A DNA stretch of 64,000 nt from Lujinxingia vulgaris (GCF_007997005.1 NZ_VOSL01000023.1:30875-94874), one strand, 5' to 3'; numbered from the stretch's first letter, positions 26,746 to 35,650 are shown. Notes: generated by a model not told the origin, from the sequence alone. Made by a program: numbers and translations.

Positions 26746-29700
26746 TCACTGCACCAGGCGCAGCATAACCTCACCCACCGGCGGGTCCACCTGGGTGTCG
26801 ATCATCATATCGGCCACCACCCAGCCGCCCTCCGGCCAGACCATCGCCCGGGTAAAGAACCCGTGCGCCGCCGTCCCCGACTCCAGGCTCCCGGCCAGCG
26901 TCTCCACGTCCCAGCCACCCGCCGCAGCGCGCGTCGCCGCCATCAAGCGGTGGTTGGTCGCATCCTGGAAGAAGAGCCGCACGCTCCCATCCTCCTCCCG
27001 GAAGATCGTCACGTCATCGCCGATCGGCGCGTCGGTCCAGCCGCCAACCGTGTCGCGAATCCCGTCGACCACAAGCTCCTCCGCCCCACCCGGAGCGCGG
27101 TAGGCCAGCGCCATCTGGTCAACCTTCATATACGCCGCGTGCACCTGGTCGGCCTCATCCGGCACGAGGCTCGTGTACACCCCGGTCGCCTCGCCATACT
27201 GCATCACGCCACCCCACTGCCCCTGGGCATCGCGCCACATCCACGACGCGCGCTGAGCTACGTTGTCAAAGAAGCTCACAAAGATGCGCTCGCCCACCTG
27301 CCGCGGCTGCACATGCAGCGCCACCACCGGCGGATGCGCCTCCAGCCCTTCCACCGGCGCACGCATGCCCTGATGGAGCACCTGCGGGGTGAGGTCGACC
27401 AGCGCATCGATCGCGCCATCCGCCGGAATCTCGCGATAACGAAGCTCCGAGCTCCCATCCTCACCACGCGCCACATAGAAGAGGTGCAGCACATTGCCCT
27501 GCCGCAACACCGCCGTTGAGAGCCCCACATCGCCGTCTTCGTCGAGCACGCTGATCTCAAACTCCCAGCTCCCACCCGACTCGACGCCGCGCGCGTACTT
27601 CAACACCTGCGCATCTTCATCGCGGTAGAAGACGTGCACCACCTCATCCTCATCGATCGCCAGCGCGGTATGCGTCCCCACCCGATCGCCACCGTCGGTG
27701 CGACCGCCGCGCGGACCATCCACATCACCGCGAATACGACCGCGGGTGGGCACACCGTCCACAAACATCCACTCCAGCTCCAGACCGCCCCGCGCCACAC
27801 CCACCATCAGGTCCTGATAGCGAAGGTTGAACGCGCTCGCAGCCACCAGATCGCCCTGGCTGTCCATTGAGGTGTACCCGCCAAAATACCCGACCGGAAT
27901 CGGCGGCATCTTCACACACTCGCAGCTCCCACCGGTCACCTCACAGGCCACCGGATCGGAGCTTCCCATGTTGGTGATCTCCGGCTCAAAGCCCGGCTCA
28001 CACGTCACATCGGCACACCAGTTCGGAAACTCCGTGCAACTGTTGGTCTGCTGGCAGCAATACTGCGACTCCCCGCAACCTTCCGCGCAGAAGCTCTCGC
28101 ACACGCACTGATTGCCCTCGCCACACGTCGCAAACTCACCGACGCCGCACTCCTGCGAGCAATCCGAAGGCTCCGAACATCCCGCCAGGCACTGCCCGCC
28201 TTCGCAATAGCCTTCCGGGCAATCCGCGCTGCTCTCACAGCTCAGCGGCACACACGCCCCTTCGACGCACGACTCATTGCCCGCACACTCACTCGCGCAG
28301 GCCTGCCCCGCGTCATCGCTGCACCCGACCATAAGCCCGAGCAGCGCCACCATCGCCGCAGCTCCGGCCACACGCCGGCGCAGCCGCGCCAACACAAGCA
28401 GCCCCACCATCAGGAGCAGCGCTCCGGGACCACTGCTGCCCGACGTCGTCGCGCAGCCACCGTCGCCGTCACCATCGTCATCCTGACCCAACGCCTGACC
28501 TCGGGAAGCGATCGTCGACCGCGTACTACGCCCGACCTCATCACGCACCTCAACCTCCAGCGCCTCGTGACCTTTCACCTCAGCGATCTCACGCACAGGC
28601 CCCCAGGCGCTCCACGCCCCCTCGCCACGCGCATCCAACCAGCGCACGCGCATCTCCAGCGCCTGCAACGCACTCGCCGAATCCACCTGCACAAGCGCCG
28701 CGCGCTCGCCCCAGGCCAGCCTCAGCTTCGGCGCGCTGTAATGCACCGTCACGCGATGCTCGGTGGGCACCGACTGCCAGCGCGCCCCCTCGCGCATCGC
28801 GCGCGCCCGAAGCTCCACCTGATGCTCCCCCTCCAGGCGCAACATCGGATCGGCGATCACAAGGTTCGGCCCCACCCCCGCGAGCTGCCACACCCCGCCG
28901 TTGAGACGGTACGCGTACTCATACACATCACCGACCACCGGCATGCCGCTTTCGGTCGCCTGCACATCAAGCTCCAATCGAACCTGCGGAGCTTTGCCTT
29001 CCTCCTGCGCCACCATCACCTTGCTCTTCAACACCTCCGAGCCCACCACCGACATCAACCCCGCCGACGGCGCGCTCCCCACAAACTCAAGGTCCGCAAA
29101 AAGCCCCAGGTACTGGTTGTTGTCGATCCCCGTAATATCGTCGTCATCCAGCAGCAGGCGGTAGCCCACAAACTCCGGAAGATCGATCGGATCGGCCAGC
29201 GCCTCGGTCAGCGCCGGAAGCGCAAAGCCCATCAACGTCGGCAAAAGATCAATCAGCGCCTGCGCGTCGCCGGCGAGCAGCTCGTCGTTGAGCACGCGAA
29301 TATTCTTGAGAGCACCTTCAATGTCGCCGAGCACCGCGAAGAGCTGGCCCTGATCGTCAATCGTCACCGCGATCGGAAGCTCAATATCCGTGCGCAGCGT
29401 AAACAGGCGAGTATCGCGCTCCTGCACAAACCCATACATATGCAGGTCGACATCCTTCCAATCCAGGGTCAGCAGGCCCTCTTCCACCTCGCGGCTGCCC
29501 CCTTCGGTGCGCACCACGTTGGCCCCCAGCACCACGTTCGGCGCCTGTTGCGGCGCGAGCTGAATGCGCATCGGCGCATCCCGGGTCGAGAACACACTCA
29601 GCGAGGGCACAAGCCCGGCGATCGTGCCCGTCGAGAGCATATCGACCTGCGCCGAGCCCACCGACGCGCACAGCCCGCCGCTCGACCACACCGACCAGAA

Positions 29701-30885
29701 GAGGTGCTGCAACGCCCGCTGGCTCAGCGCCAGACCGAACATAAAGGGCGTCCCATCCGGCTTCACATCACTGTTAATCGTCGGCGACGGCGCGATCGGC
29801 TCGAACGAAGGCCGCGTCGTCGGGTCCACCGGCACACACGTCTCATAGGTCTCCGGCTGGAAACCCGCCCGCGCCGCCAGCGAGAGCCCCGTATCGGCCA
29901 CCGCCCGGTCCGCAAGGCGCCCCGTCATATAGATGTCCGCAATATCACCGCTGGAGAACTCGCCAATCAGCGCGCCCAGCTCCACCGCCCCCTCAATGCC
30001 CAGCATCCGCGGCACGCACTTCTGGTTCGCGTCATACACGCAGACCTGCGTCCCCGAGACCTCCCCACAGCTCGATCCCGCACCACACGCCGGCTCGCCA
30101 TCCCCACACACCTGGCAGACCTGCCCGGTCACCGCCTCCTGCACCGCGTTGTTGAGCTCGTCGGCGATCAAACGTTTAAGCGTGTTATCGGCAAACGACG
30201 CCGCCAGCGTCGCCAGCGCCGCACAGCCTGCGTTACTCGTATCGCGACCTCGCAACGTGTAGTAGACGCCGTTAACGTTGGCTTCCACCTCCCCCACCTC
30301 AATGCGCAGATCGTTAAAGGGGCTGAGTTCATCGACCCCGAAGGTCACAGGAATCCGCGCCGGAACCTGCGCCGCGTCCCCCCGCGATCCGCCCACCCGG
30401 TACAGGTCCAGCCAACAGCTCGGCTCGCCGAGAAAACCTAAATCCCCCTCCACCGGCAGCGAATACGCCAGGTTCCCCACCGTAATATTCGCCTCCAGCG
30501 TATTCGGCGCCTGCGGCGTCAGCGCGGCGTGCTCAATCGTCAGATCCAACTGGCAGCCCACGCTGCCATCATCACAGGTCGAATCTTCGTGGCAGAACTG
30601 GAAGTTGCTCGACTCCGTCGGCGGAATACAAAAACTCAACCCCTCCTCTTGCACCGCCCCGATGAGATTCGGAACCTCATTGGCCATAAACGAGAGCCCG
30701 TGACTGCTCAGGCGCACCTCCGCGCTCACCGGCACCGTCTTGTCGATATGCTCCTCGGGGTAGGGAACCTCGGCAAACCCCTCCATATCGCAGCCACCAT
30801 CACAGCCCATCACCACAAGGGCCGTCGTCCAGAGCGTGGCGCGGCGCACCCAGCGTGTCCCAAGGCTCATCGTCATCTCTCTCAT
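26746..30885 (-). CDS. Secreted two-part lipoprotein with internal MYXO-CTERM-like anchor and second lipobox
   Basis: 1379 residues in one uninterrupted frame. The protein starts with a lipoprotein signal (VVMGC). Residues to about 800 are unrecognised beta-rich sequence with a Cys-rich patch (CQVCGDGEPACGAGSSC). Residues 811-838 then read like a MYXO-CTERM tail: Gly-Cys811, a Ser/Gly run, a membrane segment (820-832) and Arg836-838. Immediately after comes a second lipoprotein signal ending in LMVGC (Cys855), a Cys-rich region (856 to about 980) and a beta-propeller-like part with HVFYRDED and FYVARGEDG. The layout is what two adjacent genes would give if the first lost its stop. Starts at codon 1, 4 or 6 are all possible. 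Ligand unknown. Confidence 0.75.
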   Translation of the reverse strand: MREMTMSLGTRWVRRATLWTTALVVMGCDGGCDMEGFAEVPYPEEHIDKTVPVSAEVRLSSHGLSFMANEVPNLIGAVQEEGLSFCIPPTESSNFQFCHEDSTCDDGSVGCQLDLTIEHAALTPQAPNTLEANITVGNLAYSLPVEGDLGFLGEPSCWLDLYRVGGSRGDAAQVPARIPVTFGVDELSPFNDLRIEVGEVEANVNGVYYTLRGRDTSNAGCAALATLAASFADNTLKRLIADELNNAVQEAVTGQVCQVCGDGEPACGAGSSCGEVSGTQVCVYDANQKCVPRMLGIEGAVELGALIGEFSSGDIADIYMTGRLADRAVADTGLSLAARAGFQPETYETCVPVDPTTRPSFEPIAPSPTINSDVKPDGTPFMFGLALSQRALQHLFWSVWSSGGLCASVGSAQVDMLSTGTIAGLVPSLSVFSTRDAPMRIQLAPQQAPNVVLGANVVRTEGGSREVEEGLLTLDWKDVDLHMYGFVQERDTRLFTLRTDIELPIAVTIDDQGQLFAVLGDIEGALKNIRVLNDELLAGDAQALIDLLPTLMGFALPALTEALADPIDLPEFVGYRLLLDDDDITGIDNNQYLGLFADLEFVGSAPSAGLMSVVGSEVLKSKVMVAQEEGKAPQVRLELDVQATESGMPVVGDVYEYAYRLNGGVWQLAGVGPNLVIADPMLRLEGEHQVELRARAMREGARWQSVPTEHRVTVHYSAPKLRLAWGERAALVQVDSASALQALEMRVRWLDARGEGAWSAWGPVREIAEVKGHEALEVEVRDEVGRSTRSTIASRGQALGQDDDGDGDGGCATTSGSSGPGALLLMVGLLVLARLRRRVAGAAAMVALLGLMVGCSDDAGQACASECAGNESCVEGACVPLSCESSADCPEGYCEGGQCLAGCSEPSDCSQECGVGEFATCGEGNQCVCESFCAEGCGESQYCCQQTNSCTEFPNWCADVTCEPGFEPEITNMGSSDPVACEVTGGSCECVKMPPIPVGYFGGYTSMDSQGDLVAASAFNLRYQDLMVGVARGGLELEWMFVDGVPTRGRIRGDVDGPRGGRTDGGDRVGTHTALAIDEDEVVHVFYRDEDAQVLKYARGVESGGSWEFEISVLDEDGDVGLSTAVLRQGNVLHLFYVARGEDGSSELRYREIPADGAIDALVDLTPQVLHQGMRAPVEGLEAHPPVVALHVQPRQVGERIFVSFFDNVAQRASWMWRDAQGQWGGVMQYGEATGVYTSLVPDEADQVHAAYMKVDQMALAYRAPGGAEELVVDGIRDTVGGWTDAPIGDDVTIFREEDGSVRLFFQDATNHRLMAATRAAAGGWDVETLAGSLESGTAAHGFFTRAMVWPEGGWVVADMMIDTQVDPPVGEVMLRLVQ

Positions 30886-30955
30886 CGCGCTATCCTGATC
30901 CCGGGCAAGCGCGCCACCTTTGACTCCGGGCGCACTCGCTCCATCTAAGATGGTC

Positions 30956-32347
30956 TTAAGCCAGCTCCAGCCCGTCCTCGGGCGGATCCCGGCGCAAACT
31001 CTCCACGTAATAATCGGCCTCGCGGCCGCTCTCCAGAAGGCCCTCCACGATACGCTCTTCCAGAGCGCTCTTCAACCGCCCCACCACAGGCGAAGGCTTC
31101 AGACCAAAGGCATCCATCAAGATGCGCCCGATCCCTTTGGGAAGCTCCGGGCGCAGCGACTTCGCCTGCTCCAACGCCTCAATTCTCCCGGCCAGCTCTT
31201 CGACACGCTCCAGCGCGGCATCTCGCTTCTCCATCGACGCCGTCGTCAGATCCGCACGCGCAAAGTCCAGCATGCTCTCCACATAAGGATCGAGCTCCCG
31301 CACCAGCCGCCGCACCGCCGGATCGGTCCACGCCCCGCTGTACTGTGGAATCCGCCCGTGCAACGCGATGATATGACGCACCTCTTTCGCGGTTGCCTTA
31401 TCCATCTTGAATCGCTCGGCCACCTCATCAAAGGCCTGCGCCCCCGCCTCCTCATGACCATAAAAGGTGACGCGTCCGGCCTCCTCATCGACCTCCCGCG
31501 TCCACTGCTTACCCACGTCATGCATCAACCCCGCCCACTTCAGCGCATCCGACTGCGGGCACTGTGTGATCACCTGCAGGGTATGCTCCCACAGATCCTT
31601 ATGATGCACCGGGCTCGACCCGTGAAAACCTCGCAGCCCCGCCACCTCCGGCAAAATGATCTGCAAGAGCCCCACCTCCTCCAGAAACGCCATCGCCTGA
31701 TGGATGTAGGGCCCGTGCAGCATCTTCGTCATCTCCTGAAGCCAGCGCTCCCGGCTGATGTCCTCAATGCAATGCGCACGGTCGGCCGAGGCCTGCCTCA
31801 ACTCCGCGTCAATCGTAAAGCCCAGCCGGCTCTGAAAACGAGCCGCCCTCAAAATCCGCAACGGATCTTCGGCCAGCGTCTCCCACGGGTCCCCCACCAC
31901 CCGCATCACCCCCTTCTGCAAATCATCGAGGCCCCCGTACGGGTCAATGAAATCCCCCTCCGCGTTCATCGCCATCGAGTTGATCGAGAAATCTCGCCGC
32001 CCCAGATCCTGATCGATCGTATCCCCGTACGTCACCACCGGATGCCGGCTCCCTCGCCGGTAATACTCCGCGGAGCGGTACGTCGTGACCTGACAATCCT
32101 TCGGATACCCCTTCTCCGCAGGCCCCCGTAGCACCGCCCCGATCGTCCCGAACTCCTTGCCCACCTCATAATAAGGCAGGTTCGCCCCCTTGATGATCGC
32201 CAGCGACTCCTCGGGCAACGCGTTCGTGCAGAAATCCAGGTCATCCAGCTCATCCATCGGGATCCCCAGCGCCACGTCGCGCACCGCCCCGCCCACCAGA
32301 TACAGTTCCTTGCCAGCCTTCTCAAAGGCTTCAAATAAGCGCTTCAT
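30956..32347 (-). CDS. cca: CCA-adding tRNA nucleotidyltransferase with HD domain
   Basis: 463 residues from the ATG at 32347 (AAAGGAG 4 nt upstream; the preceding in-frame TTG is not needed). Class II polymerase-beta-type head: VGGAVRD and DELDDLDF give the GG-x2-RD and metal-binding Asp motifs, then RRDFSINSMA, DPYGGLDDL and EDPLRILRAARF. The HD domain is marked by LMHDVGKQW and a further His/Asp. Function: adds or repairs the 3' CCA of tRNA; the HD part suggests 2',3'-cyclic phosphodiesterase or phosphatase activity as in E. coli. Poly(A) polymerase I is related, but the HD domain argues for CCA addition. Confidence 0.92.
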   Translation of the reverse strand: MKRLFEAFEKAGKELYLVGGAVRDVALGIPMDELDDLDFCTNALPEESLAIIKGANLPYYEVGKEFGTIGAVLRGPAEKGYPKDCQVTTYRSAEYYRRGSRHPVVTYGDTIDQDLGRRDFSINSMAMNAEGDFIDPYGGLDDLQKGVMRVVGDPWETLAEDPLRILRAARFQSRLGFTIDAELRQASADRAHCIEDISRERWLQEMTKMLHGPYIHQAMAFLEEVGLLQIILPEVAGLRGFHGSSPVHHKDLWEHTLQVITQCPQSDALKWAGLMHDVGKQWTREVDEEAGRVTFYGHEEAGAQAFDEVAERFKMDKATAKEVRHIIALHGRIPQYSGAWTDPAVRRLVRELDPYVESMLDFARADLTTASMEKRDAALERVEELAGRIEALEQAKSLRPELPKGIGRILMDAFGLKPSPVVGRLKSALEERIVEGLLESGREADYYVESLRRDPPEDGLELA

Positions 32348-32440
32348 CAAGCTCCTTTCTCGCCCATCAGTCTTCTGCCGCTGGTGTACCCAATCCCCTC
32401 CACCTCGGCAAACATCGATCCTCGACGCACCGCGTCACCC

Positions 32441-32468
32441 TTGACGTCGTTGAAATCGCTGCTAAAAC
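32441..32468 (+). promoter_or_regulatory. Likely promoter of the first Cys-rich lipoprotein gene
   Basis: TTGACG (32441-32446) and TAAAAC (32463-32468) are separated by 16 bp, and the start codon follows about 48 bp downstream. The -35 is 5 of 6 and the -10 is 4 of 6 to consensus. Confidence 0.5.
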
Positions 32469-32516
32469 CCCTCCCCTGTTTTGGATTCACCCTGACATCA
32501 CCAGAAAGGTACTGAA

Positions 32517-33182
32517 ATGAACAAGCTCCTTACCCTCCTCCTCGCCCTCTTCCTCGCCACCGGCACCTTCAGCGCCTGCGGCTCCGAGGCCGATGAAGAT
32601 CCCAACACCGAAGCCGATGCCGGCGATGACTCCGACGCCGGCGATGACTCCGACGCTGGCGACGACTCCGACGCCGGCGATGACTCCGACGTCGGCGACG
32701 ACGACGTGCCCGCCGACCAGGAAGACGTCGCCGCCGTCATCGCCACCGAAATCGCCCTCTACGGCTCCATCAACAACACCTACTCCGACGAGGAGTGCAA
32801 CTGCGCCTTTGCCGAAGCTGGCTACGACAGCGCCGAAGACTGCCTGGCTGACCTCGTCATCACCGAAGAGGCCCTTGACGCGTTCGAGACCTGCGCTGCT
32901 GCCGCCACCGCCGACATCACCGCCCCGGCCGCCGGCCTGGACACCTACACCGCCTGCGACACCGCCGCGACCGATGACTTCGTGACCTGCCTCGGCGCCA
33001 TCGACACCAGCGTCTGCTCCGAAGACACCACCGCCGCCCTCGAAGCCTGCGGCACCACCTTCGACACCGCCTTTGGTGCCTGCACCGCCGAGCCCGGCTT
33101 CACCTGGTACAACGACACCTTCGCCGTCGCCGTCGAAGATGCCGGCTGCTACGACGACCTCTTCCCGGCTCCCGCCGAATAA
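32517..33182 (+). CDS. Cys-rich lipoprotein, array member 1
   Basis: 221 residues; first of five tandem paralogues. The signal peptide ends in the lipobox FSAC. An Asp/Ser/Gly linker of GDDSDA hexads (residues 35-62) is encoded by an 18-bp tandem repeat. The folded domain starts with CNCAFAEAGYDSAEDC, matching the family motif C-x-C-x5-G-Y-x-S-x3-C. Further cysteines occur as DAFETC, DFVTC, SVC-x10-C and a final DAGC, so at least eight mature cysteines could form four disulfides. AAAGG is 7 nt before the ATG. It has its own promoter and terminator. Surface-exposed structural or binding protein is as much as can be inferred; the family was not recognised. Confidence 0.8.
   Translation: MNKLLTLLLALFLATGTFSACGSEADEDPNTEADAGDDSDAGDDSDAGDDSDAGDDSDVGDDDVPADQEDVAAVIATEIALYGSINNTYSDEECNCAFAEAGYDSAEDCLADLVITEEALDAFETCAAAATADITAPAAGLDTYTACDTAATDDFVTCLGAIDTSVCSEDTTAALEACGTTFDTAFGACTAEPGFTWYNDTFAVAVEDAGCYDDLFPAPAE
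32619..32702 (+). repeat. 18-bp tandem repeat encoding an Asp-rich linker
   Basis: Unit GCCGGCGATGACTCCGAC, four copies plus a partial fifth, with only a few silent or near-silent changes, inside lipoprotein 1. It encodes the hexad Ala-Gly-Asp-Asp-Ser-Asp. As an in-frame 18-bp unit it can change length without breaking the gene. Confidence 0.85.
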
Positions 33183-33221
33183 GGCTCCCCGGCGCATCAC
33201 GCGTCCCATAGCCTGACTCAC

Positions 33222-33253
33222 AAAAAGCCGCCCGGCACCCGGGCGGCTTTTTG
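33222..33253. terminator. Bidirectional intrinsic terminator after array member 1
   Basis: AAAAAGCCGCCCG pairs perfectly with CGGGCGGCTTTTT across the 6-nt loop GCACC or similar. A-run and T-run on either side allow function on both strands; it ends the transcript of lipoprotein 1. Confidence 0.85.
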
Positions 33254-33373
33254 TATTCTTGCCATCAACTCCCCTCTTCCCGATCCCTTCCCCCTTGAAC
33301 CTCCACGCACATCACGGCACCATTCCCCCGTCATCACCCAACGTCCCCTGCCCCTCTCCCCGGAGCCTGAGCC

Positions 33374-34039
33374 ATGTCGTACCGCGCCCTCGCCACGCTT
33401 TGCCTCATCGCCACCTTCGCCCTCTCCGCTGCCTGCGGCTCCTCCGAGCGACGCGGCGCCCCCACCGGCTACAATGGCCCCACCCAGGTCGAAGGCGAAG
33501 ACCCCGACCACGGCGGCCCCTCGGGCTTCGTCGCCACCTTCACCGAATTCTTGAGCGCTGACGTCCGCAACGAAAACAGCCTCAACGCCCTCTACTGCGA
33601 GTGCTCCTTCGAAAACATGGGCTACGACAGCGCAGAACAATGCACTCAGGACAACACCGACGACCCCGACGGGCAGCAGGACCTCATCGAGTGCTTCACC
33701 GACGCCGCCTCAAACATCCCATCCGCCCCCGCCTCACTCCAGACCTTCGCCAACGAAGGGCTCGCTGCCTCCAACGCGTTTGACACCTGCATCGCCGCCA
33801 TCGACACCTCCTCCTGCTCCGACGACCCGGATACAGTCGAAGACGCCGTTGAGACCTGCGAGGACAACCGCGACGCCGTCATCGAGGGCTACCAACCCTC
33901 CTCCGAGGACGAAGCCTGGATCGATCAGTTCGAAAGCGCCATCGAGCAAGCCGGCTGCTTCAGCTTCGGCCCCGGCTCCGGCGGCGGCCAGACCCCTCCC
34001 TCCACCGGCGACGGCCCCTCCCCCGACGGCGACCTCTAA
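33374..34039 (+). CDS. Cys-rich lipoprotein, array member 2
   Basis: 221 residues. Lipobox SAAC, then the short conserved N-terminal peptide SSERRGAPTGYNGPTQVEGE, which is shared with member 4 and in shorter form with member 5. The Cys core opens CECSFENMGYDSAEQC and continues with LIEC, DTC-x8-C, VETC and a final QAGC. A Gly/Pro/Asp-rich tail of about 30 residues is unique to this copy. GGAG stands 8 nt before the ATG. Member 3 begins 7 bp after its stop, so the two are one transcript. Confidence 0.8.
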   Translation: MSYRALATLCLIATFALSAACGSSERRGAPTGYNGPTQVEGEDPDHGGPSGFVATFTEFLSADVRNENSLNALYCECSFENMGYDSAEQCTQDNTDDPDGQQDLIECFTDAASNIPSAPASLQTFANEGLAASNAFDTCIAAIDTSSCSDDPDTVEDAVETCEDNRDAVIEGYQPSSEDEAWIDQFESAIEQAGCFSFGPGSGGGQTPPSTGDGPSPDGDL

Positions 34040-34046
34040 AATCTAG

Positions 34047-34604
34047 ATGGCCATGATGACCCGCACCTCCATGCTCACCCTGGCTGCAGCCTGCCTCCTG
34101 GCAGGCTGCAGCGCCTTCGCCTCTCAGGCGCAACGCGGCGCCCCCGGCAACTCCCCCCAACTCGCCACGGACTTCGCCTCCGCCTTCACCCACCTCCTCC
34201 TCATAAAAGCCGACGCCGACGCCTTCGCCTGCGCCTGCTTCTACGAAGACGATGGCTACACCTCCCCACAGCAATGCATGGACCGCACCTCGATCAGCGA
34301 CGCCGACCGCCAGAACCTCTTCGAGTGCACCTACGACGTCGTCCTTAACCTCCCCCCCGCCCCCTACGGCGTGCGCGACTTCACCACCCGCTACAAACGC
34401 GCCTCCGCCTCCTACCAGCGCTGCCTGGACCTCGGCGCCGACGACTGCTCCGACGCCGAGTTCAACCGCCAGTCCAACTGCCGCGCCCTCCTCGTCGCCG
34501 AGCTCGAAGCCGAACCCGCCGACGACGCCAGCGTGCGCTGGTTCCAGAGCTTCGATGAAGCCGCCACCAACGCCGGCTGCTACTACGCCGTGAGCAGAAG
34601 TTGA
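34047..34604 (+). CDS. Cys-rich lipoprotein, array member 3
   Basis: 185 residues, the shortest copy. Lipobox LAGC after MTLAAACL-type hydrophobic stretch (three Mets near the start leave the exact initiation open; no clear Shine-Dalgarno). There is almost no linker: the Cys core begins about 50 residues later with CACFYEDDGYTSPQQC, followed by LFEC, QRC-x7-C-x10-C and the final NAGC. The last seven codons (YYAVSRS) lie inside the left arm of a 166-bp imperfect palindrome, so the native 3' end was probably replaced when that element arrived. It follows member 2 by 7 bp. Confidence 0.78.
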   Translation: MAMMTRTSMLTLAAACLLAGCSAFASQAQRGAPGNSPQLATDFASAFTHLLLIKADADAFACACFYEDDGYTSPQQCMDRTSISDADRQNLFECTYDVVLNLPPAPYGVRDFTTRYKRASASYQRCLDLGADDCSDAEFNRQSNCRALLVAELEAEPADDASVRWFQSFDEAATNAGCYYAVSRS

Positions 34605-34746
34605 CGTCGATGGCAGCGAGGTTGAGAGCTTCTCGGGCAAGGCGCAAAACGCAGGCGATGCTTTAGCATCGTCGAGGCTTTGCAACGCCGCCCGAGATGC
34701 TCACAACGCAGCAGACGCGGCGTCAACGATAGCTCACGGCGTAATA
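34581..34746. repeat. 166-bp imperfect palindrome overlapping the end of lipoprotein 3
   Basis: The left arm starting TACTACGCCGTGAGC is matched by the reverse complement of the right end (TATTACGCCGTGAGC). Further matching blocks are GTTGACG, TTG-GAGC, TCTCGGGC and, at the centre, GATGCT-TT-AGCATC (34657-34670). Overall pairing is roughly three quarters by eye. The ends are the best conserved, as expected of a miniature inverted-repeat element, or the RNA could form a long hairpin. No transposase or target duplication was recognised. Confidence 0.7.
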
Positions 34747-34790
34747 CTAACCTCGCTTCAGCCTCCACCACATCACGCGCCCCACCATCG

Positions 34791-34818
34791 ACGCTCGCCA
34801 ATCCGGCGAGCGTTTTTT
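34791..34818 (+). terminator. Intrinsic terminator after array members 2-3
   Basis: ACGCTCGCC (34791-34799) pairs perfectly with GGCGAGCGT (34805-34813) across a 5-nt loop and is followed by TTTTTT. Together with the palindrome it fills the 327-bp gap before member 4. Confidence 0.85.
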
Positions 34819-34931
34819 GCGCGCAGTCGGCGTATCTCCACGTGTTTCTGCTTCTTTCGGAGCTCACGTGACCTCCTCGCCGCAACTCGGCATAGTCCAC
34901 GCACTCACACCACCTGCCGCCGAGGTCCGCC

Positions 34932-35528
34932 GTGCCACACCCACCTTGCAACGTCTCTCACACCCTAACCGTGCTCCTGACGCTCCTCGTAAGCACGAGC
35001 TGCGGCCCCACCGAGCGTCGCGGCTCCGCTACGGGCTACGATGGCCCCACCCAGATCGAGGGCCAGGAGCCCCAGGGCAGCCCGGATGCCAACGCCGCCG
35101 CCTCCGTGCTCCGCGTCCAACTCATGGAGGTCACCCTCGACTTCCCCTACGACACCCTCGTCTGCCGCTGTTCTTTTGAAAATGCGGGCTACGCGTCCGA
35201 AGGTGACTGCCGCAGCGAAGAGTTTCCTCCGCGCCATGAGATCGATGCCTTTCAAAGCTGCCTGCTCCAGAACGCCGACGCGATGCCCGCGCGCACTCCC
35301 GAAATCGATGCGGCCCTTCAAACCAGCGACCGCCTGCTGACCGAATTCAAACGCTGTCTCGACAACGCCCACCTCTCCTGCGGCGATGAAGCCTTCCGCG
35401 CCCAGGACGCCTGCCTCGCCACCTATGAAGACGATGCCGAACGCGAGATGACCGAGCTCGCTCCCGGAATCTGGCAGTGGCTCGATGACGCGTTTGAAGC
35501 CCTGTATGACCCCGAGTGCGCTCCCTGA
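34932..35528 (+). CDS. Cys-rich lipoprotein, array member 4
   Basis: 198 residues from a GTG start with GAGG 6 nt upstream. Lipobox STSC, then PTERRGSATGYDGPTQIEGQ, closely parallel to member 2. The Cys core is CRCSFENAGYASEGDC, FQSC, KRC-x7-C-x10-C and a final PEC near the C-terminus. Members 2 and 4 are the closest pair by N-terminal peptide and by SFEN-GY. Function unknown; presumed disulfide-bonded outer-membrane lipoprotein. Confidence 0.78.
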   Translation: MPHPPCNVSHTLTVLLTLLVSTSCGPTERRGSATGYDGPTQIEGQEPQGSPDANAAASVLRVQLMEVTLDFPYDTLVCRCSFENAGYASEGDCRSEEFPPRHEIDAFQSCLLQNADAMPARTPEIDAALQTSDRLLTEFKRCLDNAHLSCGDEAFRAQDACLATYEDDAEREMTELAPGIWQWLDDAFEALYDPECAP

Positions 35529-35560
35529 ACGTGCATGGAACGCTCCGTAGAACAGCAACG

Positions 35561-35650
35561 CGCACCCTCCTCCTCACCAGCCTCGACGCCCTCGACGACG
35601 CCGCCAGCATGCGCCGGTTCCAGAGCTTCGACGAAGCTGCCGTTGACGCT
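35561..35650 (+). pseudogene. Chimeric remnant of a sixth Cys-rich lipoprotein copy
   Basis: About 90 bp with no start, lipobox or CxC core. Its first half (CGCACCCTCCTCCT..., LLLTSLDALDD) matches member 5 at 36184-36228 almost base for base. Its second half (SMRRFQSFDEAAVDA) matches member 3 at 34521-34575. The segment that should join the two regions is deleted. It is therefore a recombination scar between family members and not a gene. Confidence 0.65.

Noticed and set aside
24703..27519. A 938-codon plus-strand frame opposite the SpoIID gene
   Set aside because: Same reason: Arg/His/Pro-rich antisense shadow; the minus strand has conserved SpoIID motifs. Similar long shadows opposite obgE (5228-6688) and the FAAL gene (966-3830) were dropped too.
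32619..32702. Assembly artefact in the GDDSDA repeat
   Set aside because: Copies differ by silent changes (GAC/GAT, GCC/GCT), so it is a genuine, diverged in-frame repeat rather than a duplicated read.
34605..34931. A small gene in the gap between lipoproteins 3 and 4
   Set aside because: The gap is fully accounted for by the palindrome and a strong terminator; no open frame with a ribosome site is present.
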